Below are positions 1 through 8,955 of a stretch of 64,000 nucleotides of DNA, piece by piece. Under the pieces are notes generated by a model. It did not search any database. It saw only the letters and a list, made by a program, of their open reading frames with translations, and was not told where the DNA came from. Numbering within the stretch: the stretch's first letter is position 1; each line of letters starts with the position of its first letter. A program made the position numbers and the translations under genes. The DNA comes from JAJEFO01 sp009843725 (GTDB taxonomy: Bacteria > Pseudomonadota > Alphaproteobacteria > Rhodobacterales > Rhodobacteraceae): positions 1,364,001 through 1,428,000 of the forward strand of contig CBDEUJ010000005.1 in the NCBI GenBank assembly GCA_965243215.1, written 5' to 3'.

Positions 1-1095
1 CTTGAACGCAACGACGATGCGCTGGACCTGATCGCGCAAAGCCAGAATTTTGCGCTGGGCGATCCTTACCTTGAGGACCTGCGTGCCCGGCTCGAGGCGG
101 GCGAGACCATTCCGTTCAACTCCGTGCGAAACGCAAGGGACGGGCTGGCGGAGGTGTACCATTCCATCGCCAGGGCCCTGCGCCAGGAGCCGCAGAGGAG
201 CTACACGCTCCTCTATGCCAGGATGGCCGCATCGCTGCGCCCCGACCACATCGACGCCCTGCTGCTGACGGCGGAACTGCTGGAGCAGCTTGACCAGCAC
301 GATCTCGCCACCGAGGTCTATGACAAGGTTCCGCGAAACCATCCGGAATTCCACGCTGCCGAGCTAGGACGGGCCGAAGCGCTCCGCCAGTCAGGGCAGG
401 AAGGTGCGGCCATCGAGGTGCTGCAGCAACTTGCCGAAAGCCACGGCCACCTGTTGCAGGTCCATGTCGCGCTCGCCGACCTGTTCCGCGAGCTTGAGAG
501 GTACGAGGAAGCAAAGGCACCCTACAACAACGCACTTTCGATGGTCAGCGAACCGGTGGAGCAACACTGGATCATCTACTTCACCAGGGGCATCGCACAT
601 GAGCGCACCGGCCAATGGGACCTGGCCGAGGCGGACTTCCGAACGGCGCTCGAACTCAAGCCGGACCAGCCGACGGTTCTGAACTATCTGGGCTATTCGC
701 TGCTGGAACTGCAGACAGACCTTGAGGAAGCGCTTGCGCTGATTGAACGCGCGGCCGAGCAACGCCCGGATGCCGGGCACATCATCGACTCACTTGGATG
801 GGGCCTCTATCGCCTTGGCCGGTACGCAGAAGCAGTCCCGCACATGGAAAAGGCGGCCGAGCACTTGCCAACCGATCCAATCGTCAATGATCATCTCGGC
901 GACGTGTACTGGGCTGTCGGACGTCATCGCGAAGCCGAGTTCCAGTGGCATCGAGCATTGTCGTTCTTCACCGACGAAACGGACCAGGGCGACGTCGACC
1001 CGGACCGCATCCGCCGCAAGCTTGAAGTCGGCCTCGACGCCGTCCTGGCTGAAGAAGGCGCTCCTCCGCTGAACGTGGCGAATGACGGCGGTTGA
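1..1095 (+). CDS. Tetratricopeptide-repeat protein (5' end outside window)
   Basis: The frame is open from base 1, so the start lies upstream; 364 residues are visible. It is a chain of TPR-like helical pairs with the usual small and aromatic positions, for example around visible residues 185-225 (AEADFRTALELKPDQP then LNYLGYSLLE) and 260-300. TPR arrays bind partner proteins; no catalytic domain is visible. In Rhodobacterales a large TPR protein often precedes ispE, and here the stop overlaps the ispE start by 14 bases, so the two are probably translationally coupled. The partner and the exact function are unknown. Confidence 0.85.
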   Translation, partial: LERNDDALDLIAQSQNFALGDPYLEDLRARLEAGETIPFNSVRNARDGLAEVYHSIARALRQEPQRSYTLLYARMAASLRPDHIDALLLTAELLEQLDQHDLATEVYDKVPRNHPEFHAAELGRAEALRQSGQEGAAIEVLQQLAESHGHLLQVHVALADLFRELERYEEAKAPYNNALSMVSEPVEQHWIIYFTRGIAHERTGQWDLAEADFRTALELKPDQPTVLNYLGYSLLELQTDLEEALALIERAAEQRPDAGHIIDSLGWGLYRLGRYAEAVPHMEKAAEHLPTDPIVNDHLGDVYWAVGRHREAEFQWHRALSFFTDETDQGDVDPDRIRRKLEVGLDAVLAEEGAPPLNVANDGG

Positions 1096-1957
1096 GGTCG
1101 CCGCCCCGGCCAAGGTCAACCTGACGCTCCACGTTACCGGCCAGCGGAAGGACGGCTATCACCTGATCGACTCACTGGTTGCGTTCGCCCCTGTCCACGA
1201 CCGCCTTGTCATCAAGAGCGGACCCTCGCTGGACCTGGCAGTGACGGGGCCGGAATCTGCGATGGTTCCGGCCGGGATGCAAAACCTCGCATTGAAGGCG
1301 GCTGCCCTCGTGCAAGGCGGCACGGGTTCATCCCTGCTGCTTGAAAAGCGCCTGCCGGTTGCGGCTGGTGTCGGCGGAGGGTCCGCTGACGCGGCCGCAG
1401 TGCTCAGGGGCCTTGCCGCGCGCCACGAAGACCTGCCAGCCAATTCACGGACCGCCCTCGCGCTTGGCGCAGATGTTCCGATGTGCCTTGCATGCAGACC
1501 CTGCCGCGTGGGCGGCATCGGCGAGGAGATCACTTTCGTCGACCTTCCGTCGCTTCCTGCCGTGATGATCAATCCGCGAACCCCCGTATCGACTGCAAAG
1601 GTCTTCGCCGGACTGGCAAGAAAGGACAACGGGCAGATGCCCGGCAACCTGCCGCCGGACCCGGACGTGCCGGGCGTCGTTGAATGGCTGTCGGAACAAC
1701 GCAACGACCTGGAACCGGTCGCCCTGAAAGAGGCGCCGGTGATTGCCGACGTGCTCGGATTGCTGCGCGCGAGTCCGGGATGCGGACTGGCCCGCGTGTC
1801 GGGATCGGGCGCGACATGTTTTGGGCTCTTTGACGATGAACGGCATGCACGCGAGGCGGAAGCCAGGATTGGGGCACGCCATCCCGAATGGTGGCTCGCG
1901 TCCGGACAGCTCGGCGATCAATCCGAACTGGCCTCGCCACGCAGCTGTCCGGGCTGA
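1082..1957 (+). CDS. ispE: 4-diphosphocytidyl-2-C-methyl-D-erythritol kinase
   Basis: GHMP-family kinase of 291 residues that phosphorylates CDP-ME in the cytoplasmic MEP isoprenoid pathway. The N-terminal PAKVNLTLHV motif (residues 7-16) and the glycine-rich ATP loop LPVAAGVGGGSADAAAV (about 90-106) are typical, and a C-terminal SGSGATCFGLF motif is present near residue 240. Length fits the family. It overlaps the TPR gene by 14 bases and converges on the polyprenyl synthase, another isoprenoid gene, with only 21 bases between the two stops. Confidence 0.95.
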   Translation: MTAVEVAAPAKVNLTLHVTGQRKDGYHLIDSLVAFAPVHDRLVIKSGPSLDLAVTGPESAMVPAGMQNLALKAAALVQGGTGSSLLLEKRLPVAAGVGGGSADAAAVLRGLAARHEDLPANSRTALALGADVPMCLACRPCRVGGIGEEITFVDLPSLPAVMINPRTPVSTAKVFAGLARKDNGQMPGNLPPDPDVPGVVEWLSEQRNDLEPVALKEAPVIADVLGLLRASPGCGLARVSGSGATCFGLFDDERHAREAEARIGARHPEWWLASGQLGDQSELASPRSCPG

Positions 1958-1978
1958 AGCTCCGGGGCTGTCGGCCCG

Positions 1979-2983
1979 TCAGACGAGGCGCACGACGACG
2001 TATTCCGTGAGGTCATGCAGCATGTCCCGCATCTCATGGTCAGGCAGGAGTTCCAGCGCCCCCTTCGCCCTTGCCGACCATTCAAGCGCCTGGTCCCGCG
2101 CTGCGGCCGCAGCGCCGTGCCGGGCGATCAGTTCCAGCGCCCGTTCCAGATCGCCGTCCTGCTGTTCGCCCCTCTCAATCGTGCGCTGCCAGAAGGCGCG
2201 CTCCTCTGCGCTCGCATTGGCGACCGCCTTGATCACCGGCAGGGTCAGCTTCCGCTCGCGGAAGTCGTTGCCTGGTTCCTTGCCGGTGGCTTCCGCATCG
2301 CCAAAGTAGTCAAGCAGGTCATCAGCGATCTGGAACGCGATGCCAAATGCATCCCCGAAATCCCGAAGGGCTTCCACCTGTCGTTCGCTCGCGCCTGCAA
2401 CAATGCCGCCGACTTCCGCGGCGGCGGCAAAGAGCACTGCCGTCTTCCCGCGAAGGATGCTCAGGTGCATCTCTTCCGAAGTCTCCAGGCTAGCCGCCGC
2501 CGACAGCTGGAGGACCTCGCTCTCGGCAAGAATTGCGGCAGCTTGGGAAAGGACGCCAAGCACCGGCAAGGAACCGGTCTCGACCATCAACTGGAACGAC
2601 CTCGCGAACAGGTAGTCGCCGACGAGAACCGACGACTTGTTGTCCCAAAGAAGGTTTGCAGACGGGCGCCCGCGCCGCTGCCGGCTTTCGTCCACGACAT
2701 CGTCGTGAAGAAGGGTTGCCGTGTGAATGAACTCCACCGTCGCGGCCAGCCGGTGATGGTCCTCGCCCCGATAGCCAAAGAGCCGGGCGACCGCGAGAGT
2801 CAGCATCGGGCGCACGCGCTTGCCGCCCGCTTCCACAAGATGCGCGGCAATCTCCGGAATGAGCGGGGCATTCCTTGATTGCATCCGCTCCTGGATCAAC
2901 CGGTCCATTGCCGCGAGGTCATCTTGCAGCGCTTCCGCCAGCAGATGGTAGGGCTTTGCCGAGACGTAGGTATCCAGACTCAT
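1979..2983 (-). CDS. Polyprenyl (octa/decaprenyl) diphosphate synthase
   Basis: Trans-isoprenyl diphosphate synthase of 334 residues that condenses IPP onto allylic diphosphates to make the ubiquinone side chain. The first aspartate-rich motif is LLHDDVVDES and the second is QIADDLLDYFGD; the GGKRVRP substrate-binding motif is also present. The frame is open 69 codons further upstream, but the ATG at 2983 gives the family's usual N-terminus (SLDTYVSAKPY) and leaves room for a promoter shared with the divergent DUF2007 gene. Chain length (C8 to C10) cannot be read with certainty from the sequence. Confidence 0.9.
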   Translation of the reverse strand: MSLDTYVSAKPYHLLAEALQDDLAAMDRLIQERMQSRNAPLIPEIAAHLVEAGGKRVRPMLTLAVARLFGYRGEDHHRLAATVEFIHTATLLHDDVVDESRQRRGRPSANLLWDNKSSVLVGDYLFARSFQLMVETGSLPVLGVLSQAAAILAESEVLQLSAAASLETSEEMHLSILRGKTAVLFAAAAEVGGIVAGASERQVEALRDFGDAFGIAFQIADDLLDYFGDAEATGKEPGNDFRERKLTLPVIKAVANASAEERAFWQRTIERGEQQDGDLERALELIARHGAAAAARDQALEWSARAKGALELLPDHEMRDMLHDLTEYVVVRLV

Positions 2984-3037
2984 CACACACCCGTCAGAGG
3001 GGTCGACAAACAACTGGGTCTGCCATTTATTCATTTC

Positions 3038-3253
3038 ATGAGAGAGCTCATGCGCACGAACGACCCCACGTTGATCGCTTTCGCGACGGCCCTCCTTGAG
3101 GGCGAGGATATAGACTGCTTTCAGATGGACGTCCACATGAGTGTACTGGAAGGCTCGATCGGAGTCCTGCCGCGTCGCCTGATGGTTCAAGACAAGGACT
3201 ACTTCATTGCCAGCCGGATATTGACGGACAACGACCTACCCGTCGTGCCATGA
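3038..3253 (+). CDS. DUF2007 putative signal-transducing protein
   Basis: Small protein of 71 residues. The stretch MSVLEGSIGVLPRRLMV (about 32-48) is the hallmark of DUF2007 proteins in Rhodobacterales, a ferredoxin-like fold of unknown role sometimes labelled 'putative signal transducing protein'. The frame is open upstream, but the ATG at 3038 matches the family N-terminus (MRELMRTND). Its last 4 bases overlap the start of the methyltransferase, so the two are cotranscribed. The divergent neighbour is the polyprenyl synthase. Confidence 0.8.
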   Translation: MRELMRTNDPTLIAFATALLEGEDIDCFQMDVHMSVLEGSIGVLPRRLMVQDKDYFIASRILTDNDLPVVP

Positions 3254-4002
3254 GTAAAATTGTCGCGGACGCCTTCCTGGGGGGACGCCTGAGAATTCGC
3301 CAGCCCGCGACAGGTTACCGTGCGGGGTCCGACCCGGTGTTTCTGGCGGCGTCCGTGCCCGCGTCTCCTGGCAACTCGGTTCTCGATCTCGGCACGGGTG
3401 CCGGAACCGCACTGCTCTGCCTGATGACGCGGGTGCAGGATCTGGCCGCGACCGGCATTGACCACAATCCGGGCCATGTCTGCCTGGCCCGCGAAAACCT
3501 CAGTCTCAACCACTTGACCGGCACGATTGTCGAGGCCGACATCGCGTGCATGCCCAAGAGCGTCACCTCTCGACGCTTCGACCACGTAATGTTCAATCCG
3601 CCGTACTTCGATCGCAGGACCGGGAGCGCTTCCCCGGAAACGGAGCGCGAGACCAGCCGGAGCGGGGAGACGGGAATGGAGGCATGGATCGACGCAGGAG
3701 TGCGCCGGGCGAAGCCGGGCGGCACCCTGACGTTCATCCAGCGAATCGAACACTTGCCGCGCATGCTCGCGGACGTCGGCACACGTCTGGGAAGCATCCG
3801 CATCCTTCCAATGCAGCCCAGACGCTCCCGTCCAGCCAAGCTCTTCATCCTGCAGGGCCGGACCGGCTCGAAGGGAGCGTTTCGCCTTCTTCCACCGCTC
3901 GTACTGCATGAAGGCGACCGTCACCATTCGGACGGTGACGACTACACCGAGGCTGCAAGCGCAATCCTTCGCGACGCCGCCGCACTCATCCTCGACGGAT
4001 GA
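3250..4002 (+). CDS. TrmN6-like (tRNA1(Val) adenine-N6) methyltransferase
   Basis: Class I SAM-dependent methyltransferase of 250 residues. The SAM-binding motif VLDLGTGAGTALL lies near residues 44-56 and the catalytic NPPY motif near 117-120, the combination found in N6-adenine enzymes of the YfiC/TrmN6 family. The exact RNA or protein substrate is inferred from family resemblance only. It starts in an ATGA overlap with DUF2007, an arrangement common in this order. Confidence 0.8.
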   Translation: MSKIVADAFLGGRLRIRQPATGYRAGSDPVFLAASVPASPGNSVLDLGTGAGTALLCLMTRVQDLAATGIDHNPGHVCLARENLSLNHLTGTIVEADIACMPKSVTSRRFDHVMFNPPYFDRRTGSASPETERETSRSGETGMEAWIDAGVRRAKPGGTLTFIQRIEHLPRMLADVGTRLGSIRILPMQPRRSRPAKLFILQGRTGSKGAFRLLPPLVLHEGDRHHSDGDDYTEAASAILRDAAALILDG

Positions 4003-4160
4003 TTGCGTACCGAGAACGGAAGCCTGTGGAAACATCGTCCCGGCAGCGATTGCACGAATTTCGTCGGCTGGAATTCAAGCGTTTGCCCAAGTCCGGGCTG
4101 CCCGTCCATCGAGCCATGAATGGCACGGGCGCGGCAGCGGCCGCCAATACGGTCCGCTGT

Positions 4161-4192
4161 CCAGGGTCACGTCCGGCCGGACGCGACCCTGG
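4161..4192. terminator. 32-nt near-perfect palindrome, possible terminator
   Basis: The two 16-base halves (beginning CCAGGGTC and ending GACCCTGG, with CGTCCGG/CCGGACG inside) are complementary except for one A-C mismatch. As RNA this would form a very stable hairpin. It lies 160 bases after the methyltransferase stop and about 100 bases before the YdcH-like gene. A run of seven T residues follows only some 25 bases later (4218-4224), so it is not a textbook intrinsic terminator. A protein-binding site is the alternative. Confidence 0.45.
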
Positions 4193-4293
4193 GCCGGATT
4201 CAACCCTGGATTCGGCATTTTTTTGGCCATCACGACGTGACACGAATCGCATTTCGTGCTCGACTGGCATCATCGAAAAAGAAAGGGAAGCAA

Positions 4294-4464
4294 ATGAATT
4301 TGAGTTCGCATCTTCAGGAACTCCGCAAGAAGCACCAGGATCTTTCAATGGAAGTCGAAACGGCGCAGCGCAGCCCTGCATTCGACGATCTGGAGATCAC
4401 CGCGCTCAAGAAGCAAAAGCTGAAGATCAAAGAGGAAATCGAGCGGCTCAGTCACCAGGCATAG
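4294..4464 (+). CDS. YdcH-like DUF465 small protein
   Basis: A 56-residue, highly charged, alpha-helical protein. LSSHLQELRKKHQDLSMEVE and the C-terminal LKKQKLKIKEEIERL match the DUF465/YdcH family, short coiled-coil proteins of unknown function common in Proteobacteria. A purine-rich GAAAGGGAAG ribosome site precedes the ATG at 4294. The frame is open further upstream, but the upstream residues do not resemble the family. Confidence 0.75.
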   Translation: MNLSSHLQELRKKHQDLSMEVETAQRSPAFDDLEITALKKQKLKIKEEIERLSHQA

Positions 4465-5191
4465 ACGACGACGCTCTCCGGAAACTGGAGCGGCCTGCCG
4501 GCCCTCACAGAAGTTGATCAGTCCCGTTCGCCTCTTGGCGAGTCAGGCAGGAATGCGAGTTGCGATGCGTCATGCTGGTGCCTTGCGGCGACTCGAAGAA
4601 AAGCCGGAACGTCGGTTTTGCCCACGCAAGGCGACAGGCAAGGAAGGCCGGGAATTGCTGCTACAAGCGGGCATTGGGATCTTGCGGCACGTCTCTCCGT
4701 GCCAGTCGCCCGGCAGGATTGCCTGGAAGCCGCCCAGGAGGACGGCGGCCCGACCCTGATCGTTGCAATGATCGGCGACACTGCGCATTCCGGGAGTGAG
4801 CGAGATCACAAGCCGGGCCGAAGCGGCCTGCCAGCGGCTGTTCGGTGGCGACGCCTGACCGACGACCTTCCGTAGGGCGTCACGTTGATCTCGACTGTAC
4901 CCCTGGCGTCGCGCGTCCCGATTCCGGTCTCCGGGCGCCAGGCGACCTCGAGGGTCTTGCCGGGCGGCCCTCCTGAGCGGATCCGCGACGCGGTCGCGCA
5001 ACGCGCCAAGCCTGTTCTGCAAGCGGCTGATCCGACTGCCCGGCGGCAGGCCTGCGACATCGGAGCGCTTCAGCCTGCATTGTTTGCATCCGCAATCCCC
5101 CTTTGCCGCTTCCAACCCGGGCGACGACGGTTGGGCCGGATGCGCACCCGCTGGAAAGCGCGCCCTTCCGCGACACATCGAGATGTCCCGG
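4465..5191. other. 727-bp region without a recognisable gene
   Basis: Open frames exist on both strands, the longest being 202 codons on minus at 4570-5178. Their translations are arginine- and serine-rich, with no recognisable motif and no ribosome site that would favour one. Nothing is called here. Confidence 0.5.
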
Positions 5192-5941
5192 CTATCGCGC
5201 CCAGCCCCTCATCACGCGCGCCTCAATCAATGCGACCAGTGCAAAGAGCGCGATGGAGAGCGACGAGGACGCGACGATTGCCGCGTAGAGCCTGTCGGAC
5301 TGGTAGTTGAAGGTGGCCTGAATGATCAGCGCGCCCAAGCCCTTGTCGGCGCCGATCCATTCGCCCACGATGGCGCCGATCACCGCCGTGGCGGAGGCGA
5401 TGCGCAGCGAGGAAAACAGCATCGGCAGCGCGCGCGGCAGGTGCAGCCGCAGGAAGGTTTCAAACCTTGTCGCAGAGAGCATGCGGAACAACTCTTCCTC
5501 GCTGGAAGTGGCGGACGCAAGACCGCGGATCATGTTCACCAGCGTCGGGAAGAAGCAGATGATCGCGGCGATGATGATCTTGGGCGTCATGCCCAGTCCG
5601 AAGATCAGGATGATGATCGGCGAGAGCGCAAGAATCGGAATCGTGTTGAAGAACAGAACTACCGGAAAATAGGCCACGCGGATGAAGCGAGCGTAGGCGA
5701 AGAGGATGGCGAACATCATGGCGGCGAGGTTGCCAAACAGGAAGCCGGCAAGCGCCTCGGTCGCCGTGGGCAAGAAATTCGTGAGGATCAGGTCGGTCTG
5801 CGTGACGAAGACCGCAAAGATCTTGGTGGGCGTCGGTGCGATATAGGCCGGCAAGCCCGAAAGCGGCAGCAGGAACTGCCAGGCGGCGAGGATCGACAGC
5901 GCACCGAAAACAGGCGCAAGGACCTGGACAGCACGGCTCAT
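5192..5941 (-). CDS. ABC transporter permease (NitT/TauT type)
   Basis: Inner-membrane permease of 249 residues with about six hydrophobic segments. The cytoplasmic EAA-type loop, SATSSEEELFRMLSATRFETFLRLHLPRALP in shortened form, sits near residues 140-170 and contacts the ATPase. It is the last gene of the operon with the ATPase (ATGA overlap) and the NMT1-type binding protein. This permease class imports nitrate, taurine, riboflavin or thiamine precursors; the cargo cannot be read from the permease alone. Confidence 0.88.
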   Translation of the reverse strand: MSRAVQVLAPVFGALSILAAWQFLLPLSGLPAYIAPTPTKIFAVFVTQTDLILTNFLPTATEALAGFLFGNLAAMMFAILFAYARFIRVAYFPVVLFFNTIPILALSPIIILIFGLGMTPKIIIAAIICFFPTLVNMIRGLASATSSEEELFRMLSATRFETFLRLHLPRALPMLFSSLRIASATAVIGAIVGEWIGADKGLGALIIQATFNYQSDRLYAAIVASSSLSIALFALVALIEARVMRGWAR

Positions 5942-6714
5942 GATGCTTCGGCCAGCAGGCGGCGCTGTGCGGCGATCTCGGCTACGATGGCCGGATCCTC
6001 TCGTTTGCAGGCATTGTCAGCGGACTTGATCGGCCGCAGGTCGCGAATGTTGAGGATGCGCCCCGGATTGGCCCCGAGCACCATGATGCGCTGGCCCATA
6101 TAGACCGCTTCCTCGATGGAATGGGTGACGAAAAGGATGGTCGTGCCGGTTTCGCGCCAGATCGAGAGCAATTCATCGTTCAGCCGGTCGCGCGTGATTT
6201 CATCGAGCGCGCCGAAAGGTTCATCCATCAAGAGGATTTCGGGCTCATCCACCAGTGCCCGGGCAATTGCCACGCGCTGGCGCTGACCGCCGGAAAGCTG
6301 TGACGGGTAGCGACTCTCGAGGCCGGAGAGGCCCAGGAGCGCCATCACCTCTTCAACGCGGGCCGCTGGCAAGTCCTTCGATTGGCGACCACCCACCACG
6401 GCGGGCAGCCGGATGTTCTGCAGTACCGTGCGCCAGGGCAAGAGTGTCGCATCCTGGAACACGAACCCCGTCCTGCGCGCCCGACGCGCCGCCTCCGGCG
6501 CGCCGCCCAGCACGGCGATCCGTCCGCCCAAGGGGTCGAGCAGATTGGCAATGACCCGCAGCAAAGTCGACTTTCCGCAGCCCGAGGGACCGAGGATCAT
6601 GAGAAACTCGCCCTCGGGCACGAGCAGATCGACTTCGCTCAGAACGGTGACTGCGTCCCGGCCATTCACGTAGCCGATGTGAAGCCGCTCGGTTTCGACC
6701 GCCGCGGCGCGCAT
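5938..6714 (-). CDS. ABC transporter ATP-binding protein (NitT/TauT type)
   Basis: Cytoplasmic ATPase of 258 residues that energises the adjacent permease. Walker A is GPSGCGKST (about 43-51), the signature is LSGGQRQRVAIARAL, and Walker B is ILLMDEPFGALDE with the H-loop in FVTHSIEEA. It starts 3 bases after the binding-protein stop and overlaps the permease start by 4 bases, so all three are translationally coupled. Confidence 0.92.
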   Translation of the reverse strand: MRAAAVETERLHIGYVNGRDAVTVLSEVDLLVPEGEFLMILGPSGCGKSTLLRVIANLLDPLGGRIAVLGGAPEAARRARRTGFVFQDATLLPWRTVLQNIRLPAVVGGRQSKDLPAARVEEVMALLGLSGLESRYPSQLSGGQRQRVAIARALVDEPEILLMDEPFGALDEITRDRLNDELLSIWRETGTTILFVTHSIEEAVYMGQRIMVLGANPGRILNIRDLRPIKSADNACKREDPAIVAEIAAQRRLLAEAS

Positions 6715-6717
6715 GCC

Positions 6718-7770
6718 TCAGGCCGGCGCGCCAAGTTTCGGGCGCATGTCTGCCGTCATTTCGAGAATCGTGGTGGTGTGCACCTCCTCAAGGCTCGGTC
6801 GCCCGTTCGGGTATTGGCCGATCTGGTCGTAGAGCGCCAGCTGCGCCTCCAGGCTTGCCGGATCGAAGGTGCCCCACCCGTCGCGGGCAGTGTCCTCGTC
6901 AAAGCTGAGCCGCAGGACCAGGTCGATGGTCTTCAGCTCCCAGCCGAGATCGAGGCCGTCAACCGCCCCGACCATGATCTCGACGGCTTCGGACGGATTG
7001 GCATGGACCCAGCCCCAGCCCTGTGCCGTCGCACCGATGAACGCTGCCAGTTGTTCGGCATTGCCATCCACCGCGTCGTCGGTCGCGAAATAGACATCTG
7101 CGTAGGATTCAAGCCCGAGATCGCTGACCAAGAGATCGATCCGGTCGTCGCCCACCACCGAAAGTGCCTGGGTGTTTGTGATCCAGCCGCCTATGGCGTC
7201 CACTTCGCCGGCAACAAGCGGCGACTTGTCAAAGCCGACCGGAACCACGGTGATGTTCTCGATCGGGATGCCGTGCTTGGCGGCGATCGCGTCGATCAGG
7301 AAACGAGCCGTGGGCTGGATGCCGACGCGCACGTTCTGCAGGTCGTCGAGGTTGCGCAGTGGCATTTCAGGCCTGGAAGTCAGCGCATACGGCCCGGTCC
7401 GGTAGCCACAGGCAAGGATCCTGACCGGCACGCCGCCCGCACGTGCATTGAAGAGCTGTGGCGTCTCCGAGAACTGGCCAAGCGTTGCCGCGCCCGAAAT
7501 CACCGGAGGCACGGTGGCCGAGTTCGGCCCGCCCGGCGCGAATTCCACATCCAGCCCGGCCGCTTCGTAAAGTCCCCTTTCAGCCGCCACGACATCGCCG
7601 ATCTGTCCGTTCGACATCAGCCAGTCGTACTTGATCACCACCTTTGCCCCCATGGCACTTGCCGCGTCCGGAAGCACCATCTGGACAGCTCCGCCGCACG
7701 CGCCGGCAATGGCCACGCCGCTGCCGCCTGCAAGGAATCGCCGCCGCGACATGTTCGAGAATCTGTTCAT
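6718..7770 (-). CDS. ABC substrate-binding protein, NMT1/THI5-like, Tat-exported
   Basis: Periplasmic binding protein of 350 residues. The N-terminus has a twin-arginine signal (SRRRFLAGGSG, followed by a hydrophobic stretch). The body has NMT1/THI5-type features such as IGDVVAAERGLYEAAGLDVEF and the glycine/proline segment that follows. This family binds pyrimidine-like thiamine precursors, riboflavin, sulfonates and other small cargos. The frame stays open about 100 codons upstream, but the ATG at 7770 has an AGGAGAGTAAG ribosome site and starts the signal peptide. The cytosine-deaminase-like gene nearby makes a pyrimidine-type ligand plausible, by inference only. Confidence 0.85.
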   Translation of the reverse strand: MNRFSNMSRRRFLAGGSGVAIAGACGGAVQMVLPDAASAMGAKVVIKYDWLMSNGQIGDVVAAERGLYEAAGLDVEFAPGGPNSATVPPVISGAATLGQFSETPQLFNARAGGVPVRILACGYRTGPYALTSRPEMPLRNLDDLQNVRVGIQPTARFLIDAIAAKHGIPIENITVVPVGFDKSPLVAGEVDAIGGWITNTQALSVVGDDRIDLLVSDLGLESYADVYFATDDAVDGNAEQLAAFIGATAQGWGWVHANPSEAVEIMVGAVDGLDLGWELKTIDLVLRLSFDEDTARDGWGTFDPASLEAQLALYDQIGQYPNGRPSLEEVHTTTILEMTADMRPKLGAPA

Positions 7771-7771
7771 C

Positions 7772-8224
7772 TTACTCTCCTGTTTTTGCATGTTTGTCCG
7801 GGTCGTGGTAATCGCCCGGCCCCCCGTCCAGCCAGGCGTAGAGTTCCCAGACTGTGCCGTCCGGGTCATAGAAATAGGCGCAACGCGCGTTCCAAATGTA
7901 GTCCGCCGGAGGACGTTCGAAAGCGACGCCCCTTGCGTGCAGTTCCGCGTAGAGACGGTCAACATCGCCAGGGCCCGGCAGTTCAACCGCAACGCAGGCC
8001 TTGTGCCCGGCGCGCTCGGGAAGGTTCGGCACGCCCGCGTGTTCGTTGATGTGCCCGATTTCCCAGGCCGCAAGCGTCACGCCCGGCATCTCGAAGTCGG
8101 CAAACCCCTCTGCCCGGCGACGCAGCGTGAAGTCCAGCTTGCCTGTATAGAATGCGACCGTGCGCTCGATGTCCTCGACGAGGATGCAGATGTCGGTCAA
8201 GCGTTTCAGCGCGGCAAGGCTCAT
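7772..8224 (-). CDS. VOC-family (glyoxalase/dioxygenase-fold) protein
   Basis: 150 residues with the VOC beta-alpha-beta fold. The N-terminal RLTDICILVEDIERTVAFYTGKLDF and the C-terminal FYDPDGTVWELY are typical. The family includes glyoxalases, ring-cleaving dioxygenases and lyases that use a divalent metal held by His/Glu/Gln; the substrate is unknown here. It overlaps the GntR gene by an ATGA and ends one base before the binding-protein ATG, so it is likely an enzyme acting on the imported compound. Confidence 0.8.
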   Translation of the reverse strand: MSLAALKRLTDICILVEDIERTVAFYTGKLDFTLRRRAEGFADFEMPGVTLAAWEIGHINEHAGVPNLPERAGHKACVAVELPGPGDVDRLYAELHARGVAFERPPADYIWNARCAYFYDPDGTVWELYAWLDGGPGDYHDPDKHAKTGE

Positions 8225-8955
8225 GCGAGTTCTCCGTTCAGGTGTTCCGGGAGCTTTGCGTCGGCGCGGACCCCGGACAGCAGCACGTGACGGCGCATTG
8301 CGCGGCGGGCGGCCACCTCGTCCCTGGCCTCAAGTGCGGCAAGGATCGCGACATGTTCGGCAATCGTTTCCTCGACGACAATCTCGATCGGCCGGCTGCG
8401 CCGAGCAAGGTAGATCGTGTCTCGGATCTGGCCAGCAATGTAGGTCGTGAAAGTCAGGATGTAGACGTTCCCGGTGGCGCGGCTGATCTCGCGGTGAAAC
8501 TCCAGATCGGCCGCGACCGAATCGTCCCGCGTGCGTTCGCTGCCCTGCATCCTGTCCAGCGCCTGCGCCAGAACTGCCAGGCCATCCGGCCCGATCCGGG
8601 TCGCCGCCAAGCCTGCAGCCTCGGTCTCCAGCACCGAGCGAAGCTCGAACAACTGTCCCAGATCGGAAGCTTCGCCCAGCGACAGAGGATCTAGCCGGAT
8701 CACCTTGCTGTCCTCCGGGGCCAGCGCGAAGGTTCCTGCCCCCTGGCGCACATAGATCAGGCCGTCGGCCCGCAATTGCGACAGCGCTTCGCGCACCACG
8801 TTGCGGCTGATGCCCAGTTCGCGGGCCAGATCATGCTCGGTCGGCAACCGGCTTTCGGGCGCGATCCGGCCCGAGCGGATCTCACGACTGAGGTGCTCGG
8901 CCACGCGGGTCGAAAGGGGCTCGGGTTGGCCGATCGCTTGGGCGGGTCTCTTCAC
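8221..8955 (-). CDS. GntR-family transcriptional regulator (FadR subgroup)
   Basis: 244 residues. The N-terminal winged helix (about 15-80) shows SRLPTEHDLARELGISRNVVREAL, typical of GntR. The C-terminal all-helical FCD-type domain has the Asp/His positions (DLEFHREISRATGN and AEHVAILAAL) that hold a metal and effector. It starts at GTG, with a GGAGACTCGAGG ribosome site directly upstream. As first gene of the VOC-ABC operon it probably regulates its own operon. The effector is unknown. Confidence 0.88.
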   Translation of the reverse strand: MKRPAQAIGQPEPLSTRVAEHLSREIRSGRIAPESRLPTEHDLARELGISRNVVREALSQLRADGLIYVRQGAGTFALAPEDSKVIRLDPLSLGEASDLGQLFELRSVLETEAAGLAATRIGPDGLAVLAQALDRMQGSERTRDDSVAADLEFHREISRATGNVYILTFTTYIAGQIRDTIYLARRSRPIEIVVEETIAEHVAILAALEARDEVAARRAMRRHVLLSGVRADAKLPEHLNGELA

